Numbered from the stretch's first letter, positions 32,820 to 41,782 are shown. The stretch: 46,624 bases of DNA from an uncultured Acidimicrobiales bacterium (GCA_938084885.1 CALKGG010000084.1:1-46624), one strand, 5' to 3'. The notes: generated by a model not told the origin, from the letters alone. Numbers and translations: made by a program.

Positions 32820-35800
32820 ATGTGCGGAATTATCGCCGTCATCCGTCGCCCGTCGAACCGTGCGGTTCCGACGCCAGGCGACATCCTCGGACTCGTTGAC
32901 GGAACGGCTGGAGCTCTCGACGGTGTTGCCCTCGAACAGGCCGACGGACCGCTCGCAAACATTGCGGAGCGCCTCGCGGCAGCGGACCTGTTGCTGCGTG
33001 GAACACCCGGTGTTCGTCTGCTCATTGCTGACCCAGGCCTCAGCAACAAACTACGTGCCGAGCTCGGCTCGCTAAACGCTCACCTCGACACCCTCGAAGC
33101 CGACCTGGATTCCAAGGCCACCGTCGACGCGCTCGACCTCGAGTCTGTCAACGCGCTCCTTATCTCGACCCGCGACGCCGCCTGGGCCATCGAACGCGAC
33201 CGTCTCCGAGCCGCAGTCGTCGTATCCGACCTCGGCGGACGAGATGTCCACGACGCTGGCATCGACGCCATCTTCTCCGTGCACCAAGCACTCTCGGCAA
33301 TCGACCGCATGGAAGTTCGCGGTCGTGACTCTGCGGGCGTCCACTTGCTTGTGAGCAACCACGGACTCGACCTCGACGACGACACAATCGCCGCGGCGCT
33401 CGACGCCCGTCGCGAAAAGACCGAGCTCTTCACCGACTCCGCCGTCCGTCGGGTCGGCGACCGATTGAGTTTCGTCTACAAGGTCGCCGCCGAAATCGGT
33501 GAGCTTGGCGACAACACCGCATCGCTACGCAACAGCATCCGCAACGACGATCTGCTTCGCCAGGCGCTCGACAACTCGACCGCTGAGGTCGTCGTCATTG
33601 GCCACACCCGCTGGGCAAGCGTCGGCATCATCTCGGAACCAAATGCCCATCCGGTGAACTCAGACCAGACGTCGAACCACAGCGGTCCGTACTGCACTGC
33701 CGTGCTCAATGGCGATGTCGACAACTACGGCGATCTGATTCGTTCAGAAGAACTGTGCATTGCGAACGACATCACGACCGACACCAAGGTCATCCCGACG
33801 CTGACGTCGAAACACCTCGAGGCCGGTCACGACATCACCGAAGCGTTCCGACGCTCAGTTTCAGTGTTCGAAGGTTCGGTTGCAATCGGCCTTTCGAGTG
33901 AGGAAGCGCCGAACGACCTCCTGCTCGCACTACGTGGGAGCGGACAGTCGATCTACGTCGGTCTCTGCGAGGACAGCTACATCGTGGCGTCCGAACCCTA
34001 CGGTGTCGTCGAAGAAACAACCGAGTACCTCCGCATGGACGGCGAGACTCCGGCCAACCCAGACAACCCCAGCGCTAGCCGCGGGCAAATCTTGCGCCTA
34101 TCTGGAGAGCACGCCGGAGAGATCTCGGGCATCGAACGCGTTGGCTACGACGGCACCGTCCTTCCGGTCGGCGACGCAGACATCGCCGTTGCCGAGGTCA
34201 CAACTCGAGACATCGACCGTGGCGACTACAAGCACTACCTGTTCAAAGAAATATCGGAATCTCCTCGAAGCTTCCGAAAGACGTTGCGCGGCAAGCTCGT
34301 CGAAACAGATGGACGATTCTCGGTCACGCTCCCAGAGTCGACCATGCCCACCCATATCGCCGACAAGATTGCCTCGGGCCAGATCAAGAACATCTACGTC
34401 ATTGGTCAAGGAACCGCTGCGGTCGCTGGCCAAGCAGTCGCAGCGTCAATCACCGACGAGGTCGATGGCCACATCAGCGTGCAAGCCGTGGTCGCAACCG
34501 AGCTCAGCGGCTTTGGTCTTCGAAAGGACATGTCGGATTCGCTGATTATCGCGATTTCTCAGTCCGGAACGACCACCGACACCAACCGCACGGTCGACAT
34601 CGTGAAACAACGCGGCGCCTCAGTGCTTGCCATTGTCAACCGACGCGGTAGTGACCTTACCGATCGGGCCGAGGGCGTGTTTTACACCTCCGATGGACGT
34701 GACGTAGAGATGAGCGTCGCGTCGACAAAGGCGTTCTACGCCCAGATCGCCGCTGGCTTCTTGCTCGCAATAGCGATCGGCGATCTCGCAATGCCCGACC
34801 GCGAAGAGCCAGAAGATCGCCAGCAACTTCTCGCAGACCTTCGCGACCTCCCCGACCACATGGTGGAGACGATCGCCAAGCGCCCAGACATTGCACGCGC
34901 TGCCAGCGCGCACGCGCCGTCTCGCCGCTACTGGGCGGTCGTAGGTAACGGCTACAACCTGATCGCGGCCCGCGAGCTCCGGATCAAGTTGTCTGAGCTT
35001 TGTTACAAGTCGATCGCCGCAGATTCGACCGAAGACAAAAAGCACATCGATTTGTCGTCCGAGCCGCTCATCTTGATCTGCGCCACAGGTTTGGAAGGCT
35101 CGACCGCCGACGATGTTGGCAAGGAAGTCGAGATCTTCCGGTCGCACAAGTCCGCCCCAATCGTGATCGCAAACGAGGGCGAAACTCGCTTCTCGTCCGC
35201 GCTCGACATCATTTATGTTCCTGTTGTTCATCGTCGTCTGTCGTTTGTGCTTTCGACCGTTGTTGGGCACCTCTTTGGCTACGAAGCTGCGCTCGCGATC
35301 GATGCACAGGCAACACCACTACGTGAGGCCCGTTCAGCAATTGAGAACCTCATCGAAGAGACCCGCGGTTCGTTGTCGGGCGAAGAGTTCCTCCAGCAGA
35401 TCCGTCCGAGTATCGAGGCAGCGCAGACAACGTTCAACGACGGCGTGCGTGTTGGTGCATATAACGGTCACCTCGAAGCCTCGACCGCAGTGCAACTCAT
35501 GGGCCGCTTCCGCTATGCCAGTGGCGCTGTCCCGCTCGATAGTTACCAAGCTGAATACGGCAAGGTCGGAACTCCGGCGGTCGTTATCGAGGACTTGACG
35601 TTCGCGCTCGGCGGAGCGATCGACGAGTTAACCCGTCCGGTCGACGCCATTAAGCATCAGGCCAAGACGGTCACCGTCGGTATTTCTCGCACCGATGAGA
35701 CGCTGCTCGAAGTTCCTCTCGTATCAGAAGTCTTGGACACGGGAACGCCCCGAGACAGCCTCACCTACTCGACCATCCGAACGCTCGCGAACCTCGACCC

Positions 35801-36257
35801 TGCCGTTGTGTCGGTCGCGGGTTGGACCCGCTACGACATCGACCTTTCCGAGTCAGGTGGGACGATCAGCGTCGTCGACCGTGGTGGAGTCGCCGCGACG
35901 ATCCCGAGCCGCACAGATAAATCTCCTGCACTTCGCGGGACGAAGCAGCGTGTCGCCGAAGAACGCGAAGTGCTCGTGTCGAAGGGCCGTAGCGATGGCC
36001 GCACGATCGTCATGATCCCCGAGGTCAAGGACAACCAGACGACGGGCATGACGCTGTTGCACGTCGACCTGCACGAAACGCTCGACCCCGAGGTCATGCG
36101 CGGCGTGCTCCAGGGATACCGCAACCGATATTCTGCCCTCCACGGTGCAGTCACCGAAACCGAGGACTCGTTCCGCATCGATCGCCTCGGACAAGAATCT
36201 GTTGGCGACTTGTTGTGGGTCTCGATCCAAGAACTTGCCGATCGCTGGCGGAGCTAA
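32820..36257 (+). CDS. glmS: very large GlmS-like glutamine:fructose-6-phosphate transaminase
   Basis: A 1145-residue protein against about 610 for ordinary GlmS, which makes glucosamine-6-phosphate from fructose-6-phosphate and glutamine. The amidotransferase part keeps nucleophile Cys2, 'RGRDSAG' (167-173), 'GHTRW' (261-265), 'NG' of the oxyanion hole (297-298) and 'DTKV'. About 135 extra residues separate Cys2 from RGRDSAG, with a further enlargement before GHTRW. The first SIS domain has 'SQSGTTTDT' (580-588) and 'VASTKAF'. The second has Lys723, Glu726 and His742 at the spacing of E. coli Lys485, Glu488 and His504. The usual C-terminus 'PRNLAKSVTVE' is replaced by 'PLREARSAIEN' with Arg838 where the Schiff-base Lys603 aligns, followed by about 300 extra residues. 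Adjacent glmM supports a GlmS role, but the activity is uncertain. Confidence 0.85.
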   Translation: MCGIIAVIRRPSNRAVPTPGDILGLVDGTAGALDGVALEQADGPLANIAERLAAADLLLRGTPGVRLLIADPGLSNKLRAELGSLNAHLDTLEADLDSKATVDALDLESVNALLISTRDAAWAIERDRLRAAVVVSDLGGRDVHDAGIDAIFSVHQALSAIDRMEVRGRDSAGVHLLVSNHGLDLDDDTIAAALDARREKTELFTDSAVRRVGDRLSFVYKVAAEIGELGDNTASLRNSIRNDDLLRQALDNSTAEVVVIGHTRWASVGIISEPNAHPVNSDQTSNHSGPYCTAVLNGDVDNYGDLIRSEELCIANDITTDTKVIPTLTSKHLEAGHDITEAFRRSVSVFEGSVAIGLSSEEAPNDLLLALRGSGQSIYVGLCEDSYIVASEPYGVVEETTEYLRMDGETPANPDNPSASRGQILRLSGEHAGEISGIERVGYDGTVLPVGDADIAVAEVTTRDIDRGDYKHYLFKEISESPRSFRKTLRGKLVETDGRFSVTLPESTMPTHIADKIASGQIKNIYVIGQGTAAVAGQAVAASITDEVDGHISVQAVVATELSGFGLRKDMSDSLIIAISQSGTTTDTNRTVDIVKQRGASVLAIVNRRGSDLTDRAEGVFYTSDGRDVEMSVASTKAFYAQIAAGFLLAIAIGDLAMPDREEPEDRQQLLADLRDLPDHMVETIAKRPDIARAASAHAPSRRYWAVVGNGYNLIAARELRIKLSELCYKSIAADSTEDKKHIDLSSEPLILICATGLEGSTADDVGKEVEIFRSHKSAPIVIANEGETRFSSALDIIYVPVVHRRLSFVLSTVVGHLFGYEAALAIDAQATPLREARSAIENLIEETRGSLSGEEFLQQIRPSIEAAQTTFNDGVRVGAYNGHLEASTAVQLMGRFRYASGAVPLDSYQAEYGKVGTPAVVIEDLTFALGGAIDELTRPVDAIKHQAKTVTVGISRTDETLLEVPLVSEVLDTGTPRDSLTYSTIRTLANLDPAVVSVAGWTRYDIDLSESGGTISVVDRGGVAATIPSRTDKSPALRGTKQRVAEEREVLVSKGRSDGRTIVMIPEVKDNQTTGMTLLHVDLHETLDPEVMRGVLQGYRNRYSALHGAVTETEDSFRIDRLGQESVGDLLWVSIQELADRWRS

Positions 36258-36266
36258 CCTCCGGCC

Positions 36267-36311
36267 GAAGCTGACGATTGGCGCTCATCATCGTGCAAGC
36301 CAATGGGCTTC
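36267..36311. terminator. stem-loop between convergent glmS and hydrolase genes
   Basis: GAAGC (36267-36271) pairs with GCTTC (36307-36311), and inside it ATTGGC (36277-36282) pairs with GCCAAT (36299-36304), with a 16-base loop and an internal asymmetric bulge. It fills the 52-base gap between two convergent genes. A bidirectional terminator is plausible but the stem is broken and has no T-run. Confidence 0.35.
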
Positions 36312-36966
36312 AGTCATCATGATGGACCTTTGAGAACGCCTCGACGAGATCGACGAAATTGTCGACGAACTCGGCGAACGCCTCGTCGAAGGGTTCTGGG
36401 CTGCCTCCCACCACGATCACGCCGGGGATCGTGGTGATGAGCTCGGTTTGCGTTGACCGGCGGTGCGCCGTGTTTTCGGGCATCGACGGGTAGAGGACGA
36501 TCTCACTGTCGATCGTTGCGAGCTCCTCGGCCGTCGTTCCTCGAATCGGTCGCCCGTCGAGCAGCCGATCCGCAGCGTTGTCGTCGACGGCGTCGGTGAT
36601 GATGATGCGGGCCAGTTGGTCGATGACCGGATCGCCTGCAGTCGCGGGCCAACACAACATGGTGCGGGCAATCAGTTCCCGGCGGTCGACCAGTAACCGT
36701 AACGCCGCACTACACCCGTTCGATCCAGCAACGATCGCAACGCGCTCGTGACCCGACGCCTCGATCGTGGCCGCGAGCGCTTCGGCCTCTTCAACCCACG
36801 ACGTTGGCTGTGTTGGGCGTTCGTGCACAAATACTTCGACGTTTCGGCCGCGCAAGAGTTGGGCAACGCCGGTATCGACCCAAAAGCTCTGCGCCGTCAT
36901 TGGTGGTTCGTCGTAGAGGCCTCCATGAACAAGGACGACGGGAAGAGACGCTGGAAGTTTGAGCAC
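36310..36966 (-). CDS. alpha/beta hydrolase-like protein
   Basis: A 218-residue cytoplasmic protein with the outline of a small alpha/beta hydrolase: a strand and oxyanion turn 'VVLVHGG' at 10-16 and a nucleophile-elbow-like 'GSNGCS' with Ser82. A general-base His near the C-terminus is not obvious, since the last ~40 residues are acidic and helical, so catalysis is uncertain. The frame is open to a GTG at 37011, but the GTG at 36966 has GGGAGG eight bases upstream and is the better start. It converges on glmS and diverges from the PH-domain pair. Confidence 0.7.
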   Translation of the reverse strand: MLKLPASLPVVLVHGGLYDEPPMTAQSFWVDTGVAQLLRGRNVEVFVHERPTQPTSWVEEAEALAATIEASGHERVAIVAGSNGCSAALRLLVDRRELIARTMLCWPATAGDPVIDQLARIIITDAVDDNAADRLLDGRPIRGTTAEELATIDSEIVLYPSMPENTAHRRSTQTELITTIPGVIVVGGSPEPFDEAFAEFVDNFVDLVEAFSKVHHDD

Positions 36967-37040
36967 CCTTGGATCCTCCCACCTTGGCAACGCCGAAGCG
37001 TGCAACCCCACCGGCTAAGCCCGAGGCTGACCCTGTCGAG

Positions 37041-37046
37041 TAGATT
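37041..37046 (+). promoter_or_regulatory. -10 box (TAGATT) of the PH-domain operon
   Basis: TAGATT is followed by six bases (TGGGAG) and the ATG at 37053. GGGAG abuts the ATG and is too close for normal Shine-Dalgarno use, so leaderless initiation is the better explanation. Confidence 0.5.
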
Positions 37047-37052
37047 TGGGAG

Positions 37053-37574
37053 ATGTCCACCGCGTCGTTTTCGAACGAACCAATCGATGTGTCCGGCATT
37101 CCCCAACTCAGCAATGACGCCTTCACGTCAATGCACCCCAACCTTTTGCGGGTAGCGCTGATCGGGCGAGGAATCTTTGCTTCGATCGTGATTGCTGCAG
37201 CGGTTGGCGTTTCCATACTGGCCGATGTGAACCAGTGGATTGCTATCGCCATCGCCGGCGGGATTCTCTGCCTTGTCGTCGTCTCGGCTGTCGTGAAGAT
37301 CTTTGAGATCAACAACATTGGATACCAAGTTCGAGAGCACGACCTTTCGTATCGCAACGGTCTGATCGTAAAGAGGGTGCAGACCGTGCCTTTTGTTCGG
37401 GTCCAGCACGCACAAATGCGCCAAGGTCCAGTGGAGCGGCTCTTTGGAATTTCGACGCTCGGCATCAACTCGGCAGGACCTGATCTTGCGATCTCGGGGC
37501 TCGGTGTCGACGAGGCGGGTCGCCTGAGAGCGTTGGTCATCGAACGCGCGGGCGATCTCATCGAGGAACAGTGA
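37053..37574 (+). CDS. bacterial PH-domain membrane protein (YdbS-like)
   Basis: A 173-residue protein with two hydrophobic segments (about 33-55 and 61-85) followed by a bacterial pleckstrin-homology-like (DUF304) domain. The domain shows 'YQVREHDLSYRNGLIVKRVQTVPFVRVQHAQMRQGPVERLFGISTL' in outline, with the hallmark 'RVQH...GPVERLFG'. Such proteins occur as YdbS/YdbT pairs; their function is poorly known, and some confer envelope stress resistance. The stop overlaps the start of the next gene (GTGA), and the partner is indeed the YdbT-type protein. Confidence 0.9.
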   Translation: MSTASFSNEPIDVSGIPQLSNDAFTSMHPNLLRVALIGRGIFASIVIAAAVGVSILADVNQWIAIAIAGGILCLVVVSAVVKIFEINNIGYQVREHDLSYRNGLIVKRVQTVPFVRVQHAQMRQGPVERLFGISTLGINSAGPDLAISGLGVDEAGRLRALVIERAGDLIEEQ

Positions 37575-39169
37575 CCGAGTCGGGCGAACAGCCGCAACCG
37601 CCGGCAGTGACACCACCTCCACTCCACCCATCGCCGCCGGTTGCTCCGCTCTCAGGTATCGACCTGTCGGTGCCTCAACGCCAGTCGCCGCTAGCGGTGC
37701 TCTTCTTGGTGCTTCGTTTCGTCCGAAGCATCGGCATAGTCCAGATTGTTGTGGGAGCTGGCTTTGTTCTTTCGCGATCGCCCTCGCTCGTTGCGCTCGC
37801 TATCGGAATCATGTTCGTCGCGTCGATTCTCTTGGTCATTTCCGGCCTGGGTTGGTGGAGGTACACCTTTGCGGTGACCGACGGTGAGCTCCGGGTTGAG
37901 CAGGGAGTCATCTCCAAGCAGCGTCTGGCGATTCCCCTCGACCGGGTGCAGTCGGTTTCTATCGAGCAGAAGCTGTTACACCGAATAGTTGACCTGGTTC
38001 AGGTGTCGGCCGATAGCGCCGGCACAGCGCTGTCGGAGTTCACGATCGACGCCGTCAAGCGACCGGTGGCTGAGGCACTCCAGGTCGCTGCTGCTGATCG
38101 CAGGGCACATGCCGCTACCACTAACGAGCCCGAGCACATCGTCCACGAGGGTCGTGGTCAACCTGTCGAAGCGGGTGCTGATCGGGTGGTCTTGCGGCGG
38201 ACGCCCCGAGAGCTTGTCAAGATTGCGCTTACGCAATTCCCGCTGAGCGGCCTTGCCGTACTCGCTCCACTCTTCGCGTTTAGTGGCCAACTACTCGATC
38301 GGATTCCCGACGAAGGTTTCCTCGATGACGACGTGCTACCCGCTATCGACATTGGCGATTCTTTGATCTGGATCATCCCGTTGGCCGTCCTGGCGATCAT
38401 GGTCTTCAGCATGATTCTTAATATCATCCGGGTGTTTCTGGTCCACTGGGATCTCACCGTTACCGAGACAGCATCTGGCCTGCGAAAGAACGCCGGTCTG
38501 CTTTCCAAGAGCAGCACCGCGGCCAGTCTTCCCAGGCTTCAGCTGGTGCGTGTCTCCCAAACAGCGCTGACTCGTCTTGTTGGTATACGCAGCGTGTCGC
38601 TGATCGGGATTCGGTCGACGTCAGTCGAACAAGGCGCAGTCGGCGGCGGAGGCACGATTGCTGTACCCGGTTGTAGCGACGATCAGGTTGGCGAGCTTCG
38701 CAGGCTCGGTCTCGACGGCGCTCGGGGAGTACCGGTGTTGGACCGGGCAGTCTCTCCACTCGAAGTGTTCAGGCAGACGCGAAACTCGGCGGTTGTTGCT
38801 TTGCTCCTGGCCGCGGGTCTGTGGTGGTCGCCGATTGGTATGTGGTCGCTCGGGTTCCTCCTGCTTGTGCCGTGGCGTTGGCTGGTGGTTCGGCGTCAGA
38901 CCCGACTTCGTCGTTGGGGAGTGAGCGTCGACGCGATTGCGAACCAGACGGAATTCTTCACGCAGGTAAAGGATGAGGCGCTCTTGCGCAAACTCAACAG
39001 CGTCACGATCCGTCAATCGCGCTTTGAACGAAAACGCGGGTTGGCAACGCTGTCCATCCATCTCGCCGGCGCCGGAATAACGATCGGGATGATTCCAATC
39101 GACGAGGCACGAGCCGTGCGAGACGGCGCCCTCTTCGTAGCCGAAACCGACCGTCGAGCCTTCATGTAA
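37571..39169 (+). CDS. large bacterial PH-domain membrane protein (YdbT-like)
   Basis: A 532-residue membrane protein beginning with a Pro-rich cytoplasmic stretch. Several pairs of hydrophobic segments (about 50-95, 235-300 and 405-440) alternate with repeated DUF304/PH-like domains. The first repeat carries 'ELRVEQGVISKQRLAIPLDRVQSVSIEQ', seen here in pieces such as 'IPLDRVQSVSIEQKLLHRI'. The second has 'LPRLQLVRVSQTALTRLVG', and the third 'KLNSVTIRQSRFERKRGLA'. The GTG start overlaps the YdbS-like gene by four bases, so they are translationally coupled. The gene ends at the edge of a repeat-rich intergenic region. Confidence 0.9.
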   Translation: MTESGEQPQPPAVTPPPLHPSPPVAPLSGIDLSVPQRQSPLAVLFLVLRFVRSIGIVQIVVGAGFVLSRSPSLVALAIGIMFVASILLVISGLGWWRYTFAVTDGELRVEQGVISKQRLAIPLDRVQSVSIEQKLLHRIVDLVQVSADSAGTALSEFTIDAVKRPVAEALQVAAADRRAHAATTNEPEHIVHEGRGQPVEAGADRVVLRRTPRELVKIALTQFPLSGLAVLAPLFAFSGQLLDRIPDEGFLDDDVLPAIDIGDSLIWIIPLAVLAIMVFSMILNIIRVFLVHWDLTVTETASGLRKNAGLLSKSSTAASLPRLQLVRVSQTALTRLVGIRSVSLIGIRSTSVEQGAVGGGGTIAVPGCSDDQVGELRRLGLDGARGVPVLDRAVSPLEVFRQTRNSAVVALLLAAGLWWSPIGMWSLGFLLLVPWRWLVVRRQTRLRRWGVSVDAIANQTEFFTQVKDEALLRKLNSVTIRQSRFERKRGLATLSIHLAGAGITIGMIPIDEARAVRDGALFVAETDRRAFM

Positions 39170-39181
39170 CCCACCCCGCCA

Positions 39182-39434
39182 ATGGGGTCAGGTCTCATTC
39201 ATAACGCCCGCGATGATGGGGTCAGGTCTCATTCATAACCCGCGGCCAACGGACGGCGAAAAACTGCGAGCTTTTTAGCGATTTTGGGGCGAACCCCCGC
39301 AAGTTGGCGCTGTGGGAAGTCAAATTCGTGAGCAGTTCACTCGATGGATGCGTTGAAAATACAGCCATGGTTATGAATGAGACCTGACCCCAGAGAATTC
39401 AGAGAATTCAGGGTTATGAATGAGACCTGACCCC
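39182..39434. repeat. REP-like element: two direct and two inverted copies of a ~23-base unit
   Basis: The unit containing GGGGTCAGGTCTCATTCA occurs on the plus strand at 39182-39205 and 39216-39239, and as its reverse complement at 39370-39392 and 39413-39434. The four copies enclose about 130 bases with no open gene. A 9-bp tandem repeat (AGAGAATTC, twice, 39392-39409) and a 12-bp repeat (CCCCGGTTGCGG, 39431-39442 and 39444-39455) adjoin. The gap of about 300 bases (39170-39471) between convergent genes holds nothing else I can identify. The sequence resembles REP families associated with Y1/RAYT transposases, but no transposase gene is present. Confidence 0.8.
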
Positions 39435-39471
39435 GGTTGCGGACCCCGGTTGCGGCGGGGGAAGGCCCCGG

Positions 39472-39972
39472 TTAGCGGCGGCGGGAACTGATTACTCCGG
39501 TGTCGAAGCCGGCGAGGTGGAGGCCACCTGCGAAGCGGGCGTGTTCGATCTTGGTGCAGCGGTCCATGACGACGTGCAGGCCGGCGTCGGCAGCGAGCTT
39601 TGCCGCATCGCTGCTCCACAACCCGAGCTGGGCCCAAAAGGTGGTCGCTCCAACGCCGACCGCCTCTTCTGCTACGCCGGGAAGGTCTTCAGAACGGCGA
39701 AATGCATCGACCAGGTCGGGGACTTCGGGCAACGCCTCCAGCGAGGCATACACCGGCTGGCCGAGGATCTCCGATTCTCGAGGATTGACCAGGTACACGC
39801 GATAGTTCGTCGAGCTCGACAACAAATAGGTGGCGACAAAGTTCGATGCTCGCGCCGGATTCGAGCTCGCTCCGACGATAGCGATCGACTCGGTCGCGTC
39901 GAGAATCGACTTGCGTTCCAAGGGAGACGGCGGCGTCCAACCCTCGATTGGATCACGATCGCTATCAGCCAT
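39472..39972 (-). CDS. CoA-binding domain protein (YccU-like)
   Basis: A 166-residue protein of the CoA_binding_2 family, a stand-alone Rossmann domain. 'SIAIVGASSNPARASNFVATYL' outlines the nucleotide-binding turn, followed by 'YLVNPRESEILGQPVYASLEALPEVPDLVDAFR' in pieces and 'WAQLGLWSSDAAKLAADAGLHVVMDRCTKIEH', where the Cys/Lys region is typical. Ligand and role are not defined in the family. Its start overlaps the end of metY by eight bases, so it is translated with that gene. Confidence 0.9.
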   Translation of the reverse strand: MADSDRDPIEGWTPPSPLERKSILDATESIAIVGASSNPARASNFVATYLLSSSTNYRVYLVNPRESEILGQPVYASLEALPEVPDLVDAFRRSEDLPGVAEEAVGVGATTFWAQLGLWSSDAAKLAADAGLHVVMDRCTKIEHARFAGGLHLAGFDTGVISSRRR

Positions 39973-41272
39973 TGGAGCCTCCTACGGCGTTTGCTGCCTC
40001 TGTCAGGGCCTGATCGAGATCCCAGATGATGTCCTCGACGTCCTCGACGCCGACCGAGATTCGAACCATCTCGTCGGATACTCCACCAGCGGCAAGTTGC
40101 TCGTCGCTGAGTTGCTGATGGGTCGTCGATGCGGGATGCAAGATCAACGTCTTCGCATCGCCCACATTTGCGAGATGGCTGATCATTTGGAGCGAGTTGA
40201 TAAAGGTCCGACCGGCGTTCCGTCCGCCAGACACTCCAAAGGTGAAGATCGCTCCAGGGCCCAAAGGCAAGTACTTGTCGGCGTTGGCCTTGTGCGGCGA
40301 GGTCGCAAGACCGCTGTACTTGACCCAACTCACTCGAGGATCAGCATCAAGCCACTCGGCCACCTTCTGGGCATTCGCCACATGTTCGGTCATGCGCTGG
40401 GGGAGCGTCTCGATTCCTTGGAGGATCTGAAAGGCATTGAACGGCGAGATCGACGCGCCAACATCGCGTAGCTGTTCGCTGCGAACCTTGGTGGCGTAGG
40501 CGTACTCGCCAAAGTTGTCCCACCAACGAAGGCCGTTGTAGCTGGGAATTGGGTCGGTCATGAGCGGGAAGCGGCCGTTGCCCCAATCGAAGCGGCCCGA
40601 GTCAACAATGACTCCACCAATCGAGGTGCCGTGCCCGCCGAGGAACTTTGTTGCGGACTGCACCACGATGTCGGCACCGTGTTCGAGTGGACGGCACAAG
40701 AAGGCAGTAGCGAACGTATTGTCGACGACGAGCGGAACTCCGAACTCGTTGGTTACTGCCGATAGCGCTTCGAGGTCGGCGACCTCTCCAGACGGGTTCG
40801 CAATGATCTCGGTAAACACGGCTTTGGTGTTGTCATCGATCTGGGCACGCACCGCATCCGTATCATTGGTGTTGACGAACCGAGTGTCGATGCCTAAACG
40901 GCGCAGCGTCACATCGAACTGGGTGACGGTACCGCCATAGAGCGACGCGTTCGCGACGATGTTGTCCCCCGCCCCCGCCAACGCCGTGATCGCCAGGAAC
41001 TCGGCTGCCTGACCTGACGACGTTGCGACGGCGCCAATGCCACCTTCGAGGCTGGCGACTCGCTCTTCGAACGCCGCAACGGTGGGGTTGCCGATTCGGG
41101 TGTAGATCGAACCGTACTTTTGCAGAGCGAACAGGTCGGCGGCGTCCTGGGTATCTTCGAAGACAAAACTTGTCGTCTGATAGATCGGTACCGCGCGGGC
41201 GCCGGTATGGGGATCGGGCCTCGCTCCTGCATGCAACGCTCGTGTTCGAAAACCCCACTCATGATCTGCCAT
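39965..41272 (-). CDS. metY: O-acetylhomoserine sulfhydrylase
   Basis: A 435-residue PLP-dependent enzyme of the Cys/Met metabolism family. It makes homocysteine from O-acetylhomoserine and sulfide, a direct-sulfhydrylation route to methionine. Signatures are 'RALHAGARPDPHTGARAVPIYQ' at the start, 'YTRIGNPTVAAFEERVASLEGG', Asp184 in 'VVDNTFAT' and the Schiff-base Lys209 in 'SATKFLGGHGTSIGG'. The length near 430 favours the MetY type over the ~390-residue gamma-lyases. The ATG has no Shine-Dalgarno and is seven bases from a TAGTTT box, so it is probably leaderless. Confidence 0.93.
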   Translation of the reverse strand: MADHEWGFRTRALHAGARPDPHTGARAVPIYQTTSFVFEDTQDAADLFALQKYGSIYTRIGNPTVAAFEERVASLEGGIGAVATSSGQAAEFLAITALAGAGDNIVANASLYGGTVTQFDVTLRRLGIDTRFVNTNDTDAVRAQIDDNTKAVFTEIIANPSGEVADLEALSAVTNEFGVPLVVDNTFATAFLCRPLEHGADIVVQSATKFLGGHGTSIGGVIVDSGRFDWGNGRFPLMTDPIPSYNGLRWWDNFGEYAYATKVRSEQLRDVGASISPFNAFQILQGIETLPQRMTEHVANAQKVAEWLDADPRVSWVKYSGLATSPHKANADKYLPLGPGAIFTFGVSGGRNAGRTFINSLQMISHLANVGDAKTLILHPASTTHQQLSDEQLAAGGVSDEMVRISVGVEDVEDIIWDLDQALTEAANAVGGSNG

Positions 41273-41279
41273 GAACTCG

Positions 41280-41285
41280 AAACTA
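41280..41285 (-). promoter_or_regulatory. -10 box (TAGTTT) of metY
   Basis: On the minus strand TAGTTT is followed by seven bases and the ATG at 41272. The divergent acpS promoter lies in the same 56-base gap. No SAM or other riboswitch can fit in so short a leader. Confidence 0.5.
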
Positions 41286-41297
41286 GCCGAGCCCGCT

Positions 41298-41303
41298 TAC
41301 AAT
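41298..41303 (+). promoter_or_regulatory. -10 box (TACAAT) of acpS
   Basis: TACAAT is one base from the consensus. Initiation near 41310 would leave about 19 bases with AAAGGGA eight bases before the acpS ATG, a conventional short leader. The -35 region lies inside the start of metY and is weak. Confidence 0.45.
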
Positions 41304-41328
41304 TCCCTCTCGGAAAGGGAACGTTCAC

Positions 41329-41694
41329 ATGATCGGTATTGGTACGGACTTGGTAGAGCTCGAACGTTTCCGTGTCACCCTCGAGCGCACTCCCGGAATC
41401 AAGACCCGAACATTTACCAAAGGTGAGCAGGCTTACGCCGACGCCAAGCATGACCCCACTGAACGGTATGCCGTTCGATGGGCTGCCAAGGAGGCGGTGA
41501 TGAAGGCAATGGGTGTCGGCCTCGGCGAAGTCACGATGGCCGACATCGAGGTCGTGAGAGCAGACAACGGCGCGCCGTCGATCGTCCTTCACGACACCGC
41601 AGCCGCCAAAGCCGCCGAGCTCGGCATCACCGAGTGGAAAATCACGCTCACACACACCGAAACCCTCGCGCAGGCAATAGCCGTCGCTCTCTAG
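41329..41694 (+). CDS. acpS: holo-[acyl-carrier-protein] synthase
   Basis: A 121-residue AcpS, which transfers 4'-phosphopantetheine from CoA to acyl carrier protein. The metal ligands Asp7 in 'GIGTDLVELERF' and Glu55 in 'RWAAKEAVMKAMG' are present, along with 'RTFTKGEQAYA'. The length is normal for a trimeric AcpS. It has its own promoter and Shine-Dalgarno and diverges from metY. The small acidic gene begins 94 bases later. Confidence 0.96.
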   Translation: MIGIGTDLVELERFRVTLERTPGIKTRTFTKGEQAYADAKHDPTERYAVRWAAKEAVMKAMGVGLGEVTMADIEVVRADNGAPSIVLHDTAAAKAAELGITEWKITLTHTETLAQAIAVAL

Positions 41695-41776
41695 CAGCGA
41701 TACCGACATCGAGCCTGTGCAGCACGTCGAATCGATCACCGAAATGTTCACAGCGACGGGCACGGCGGAGGTTGAT

Positions 41777-41782
41777 TACACT
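41777..41782 (+). promoter_or_regulatory. -10 box (TACACT) of the small acidic protein gene
   Basis: TACACT is followed by six bases (GCGGCC) and the ATG at 41789. The absence of a Shine-Dalgarno and this exact spacing point to leaderless initiation and decide the start of the downstream gene. Confidence 0.5.

Noticed and set aside
39182..39434. CRISPR array
   Set aside because: The repeats occur in both orientations with unequal spacing and no cas genes, which fits REP-type elements instead.
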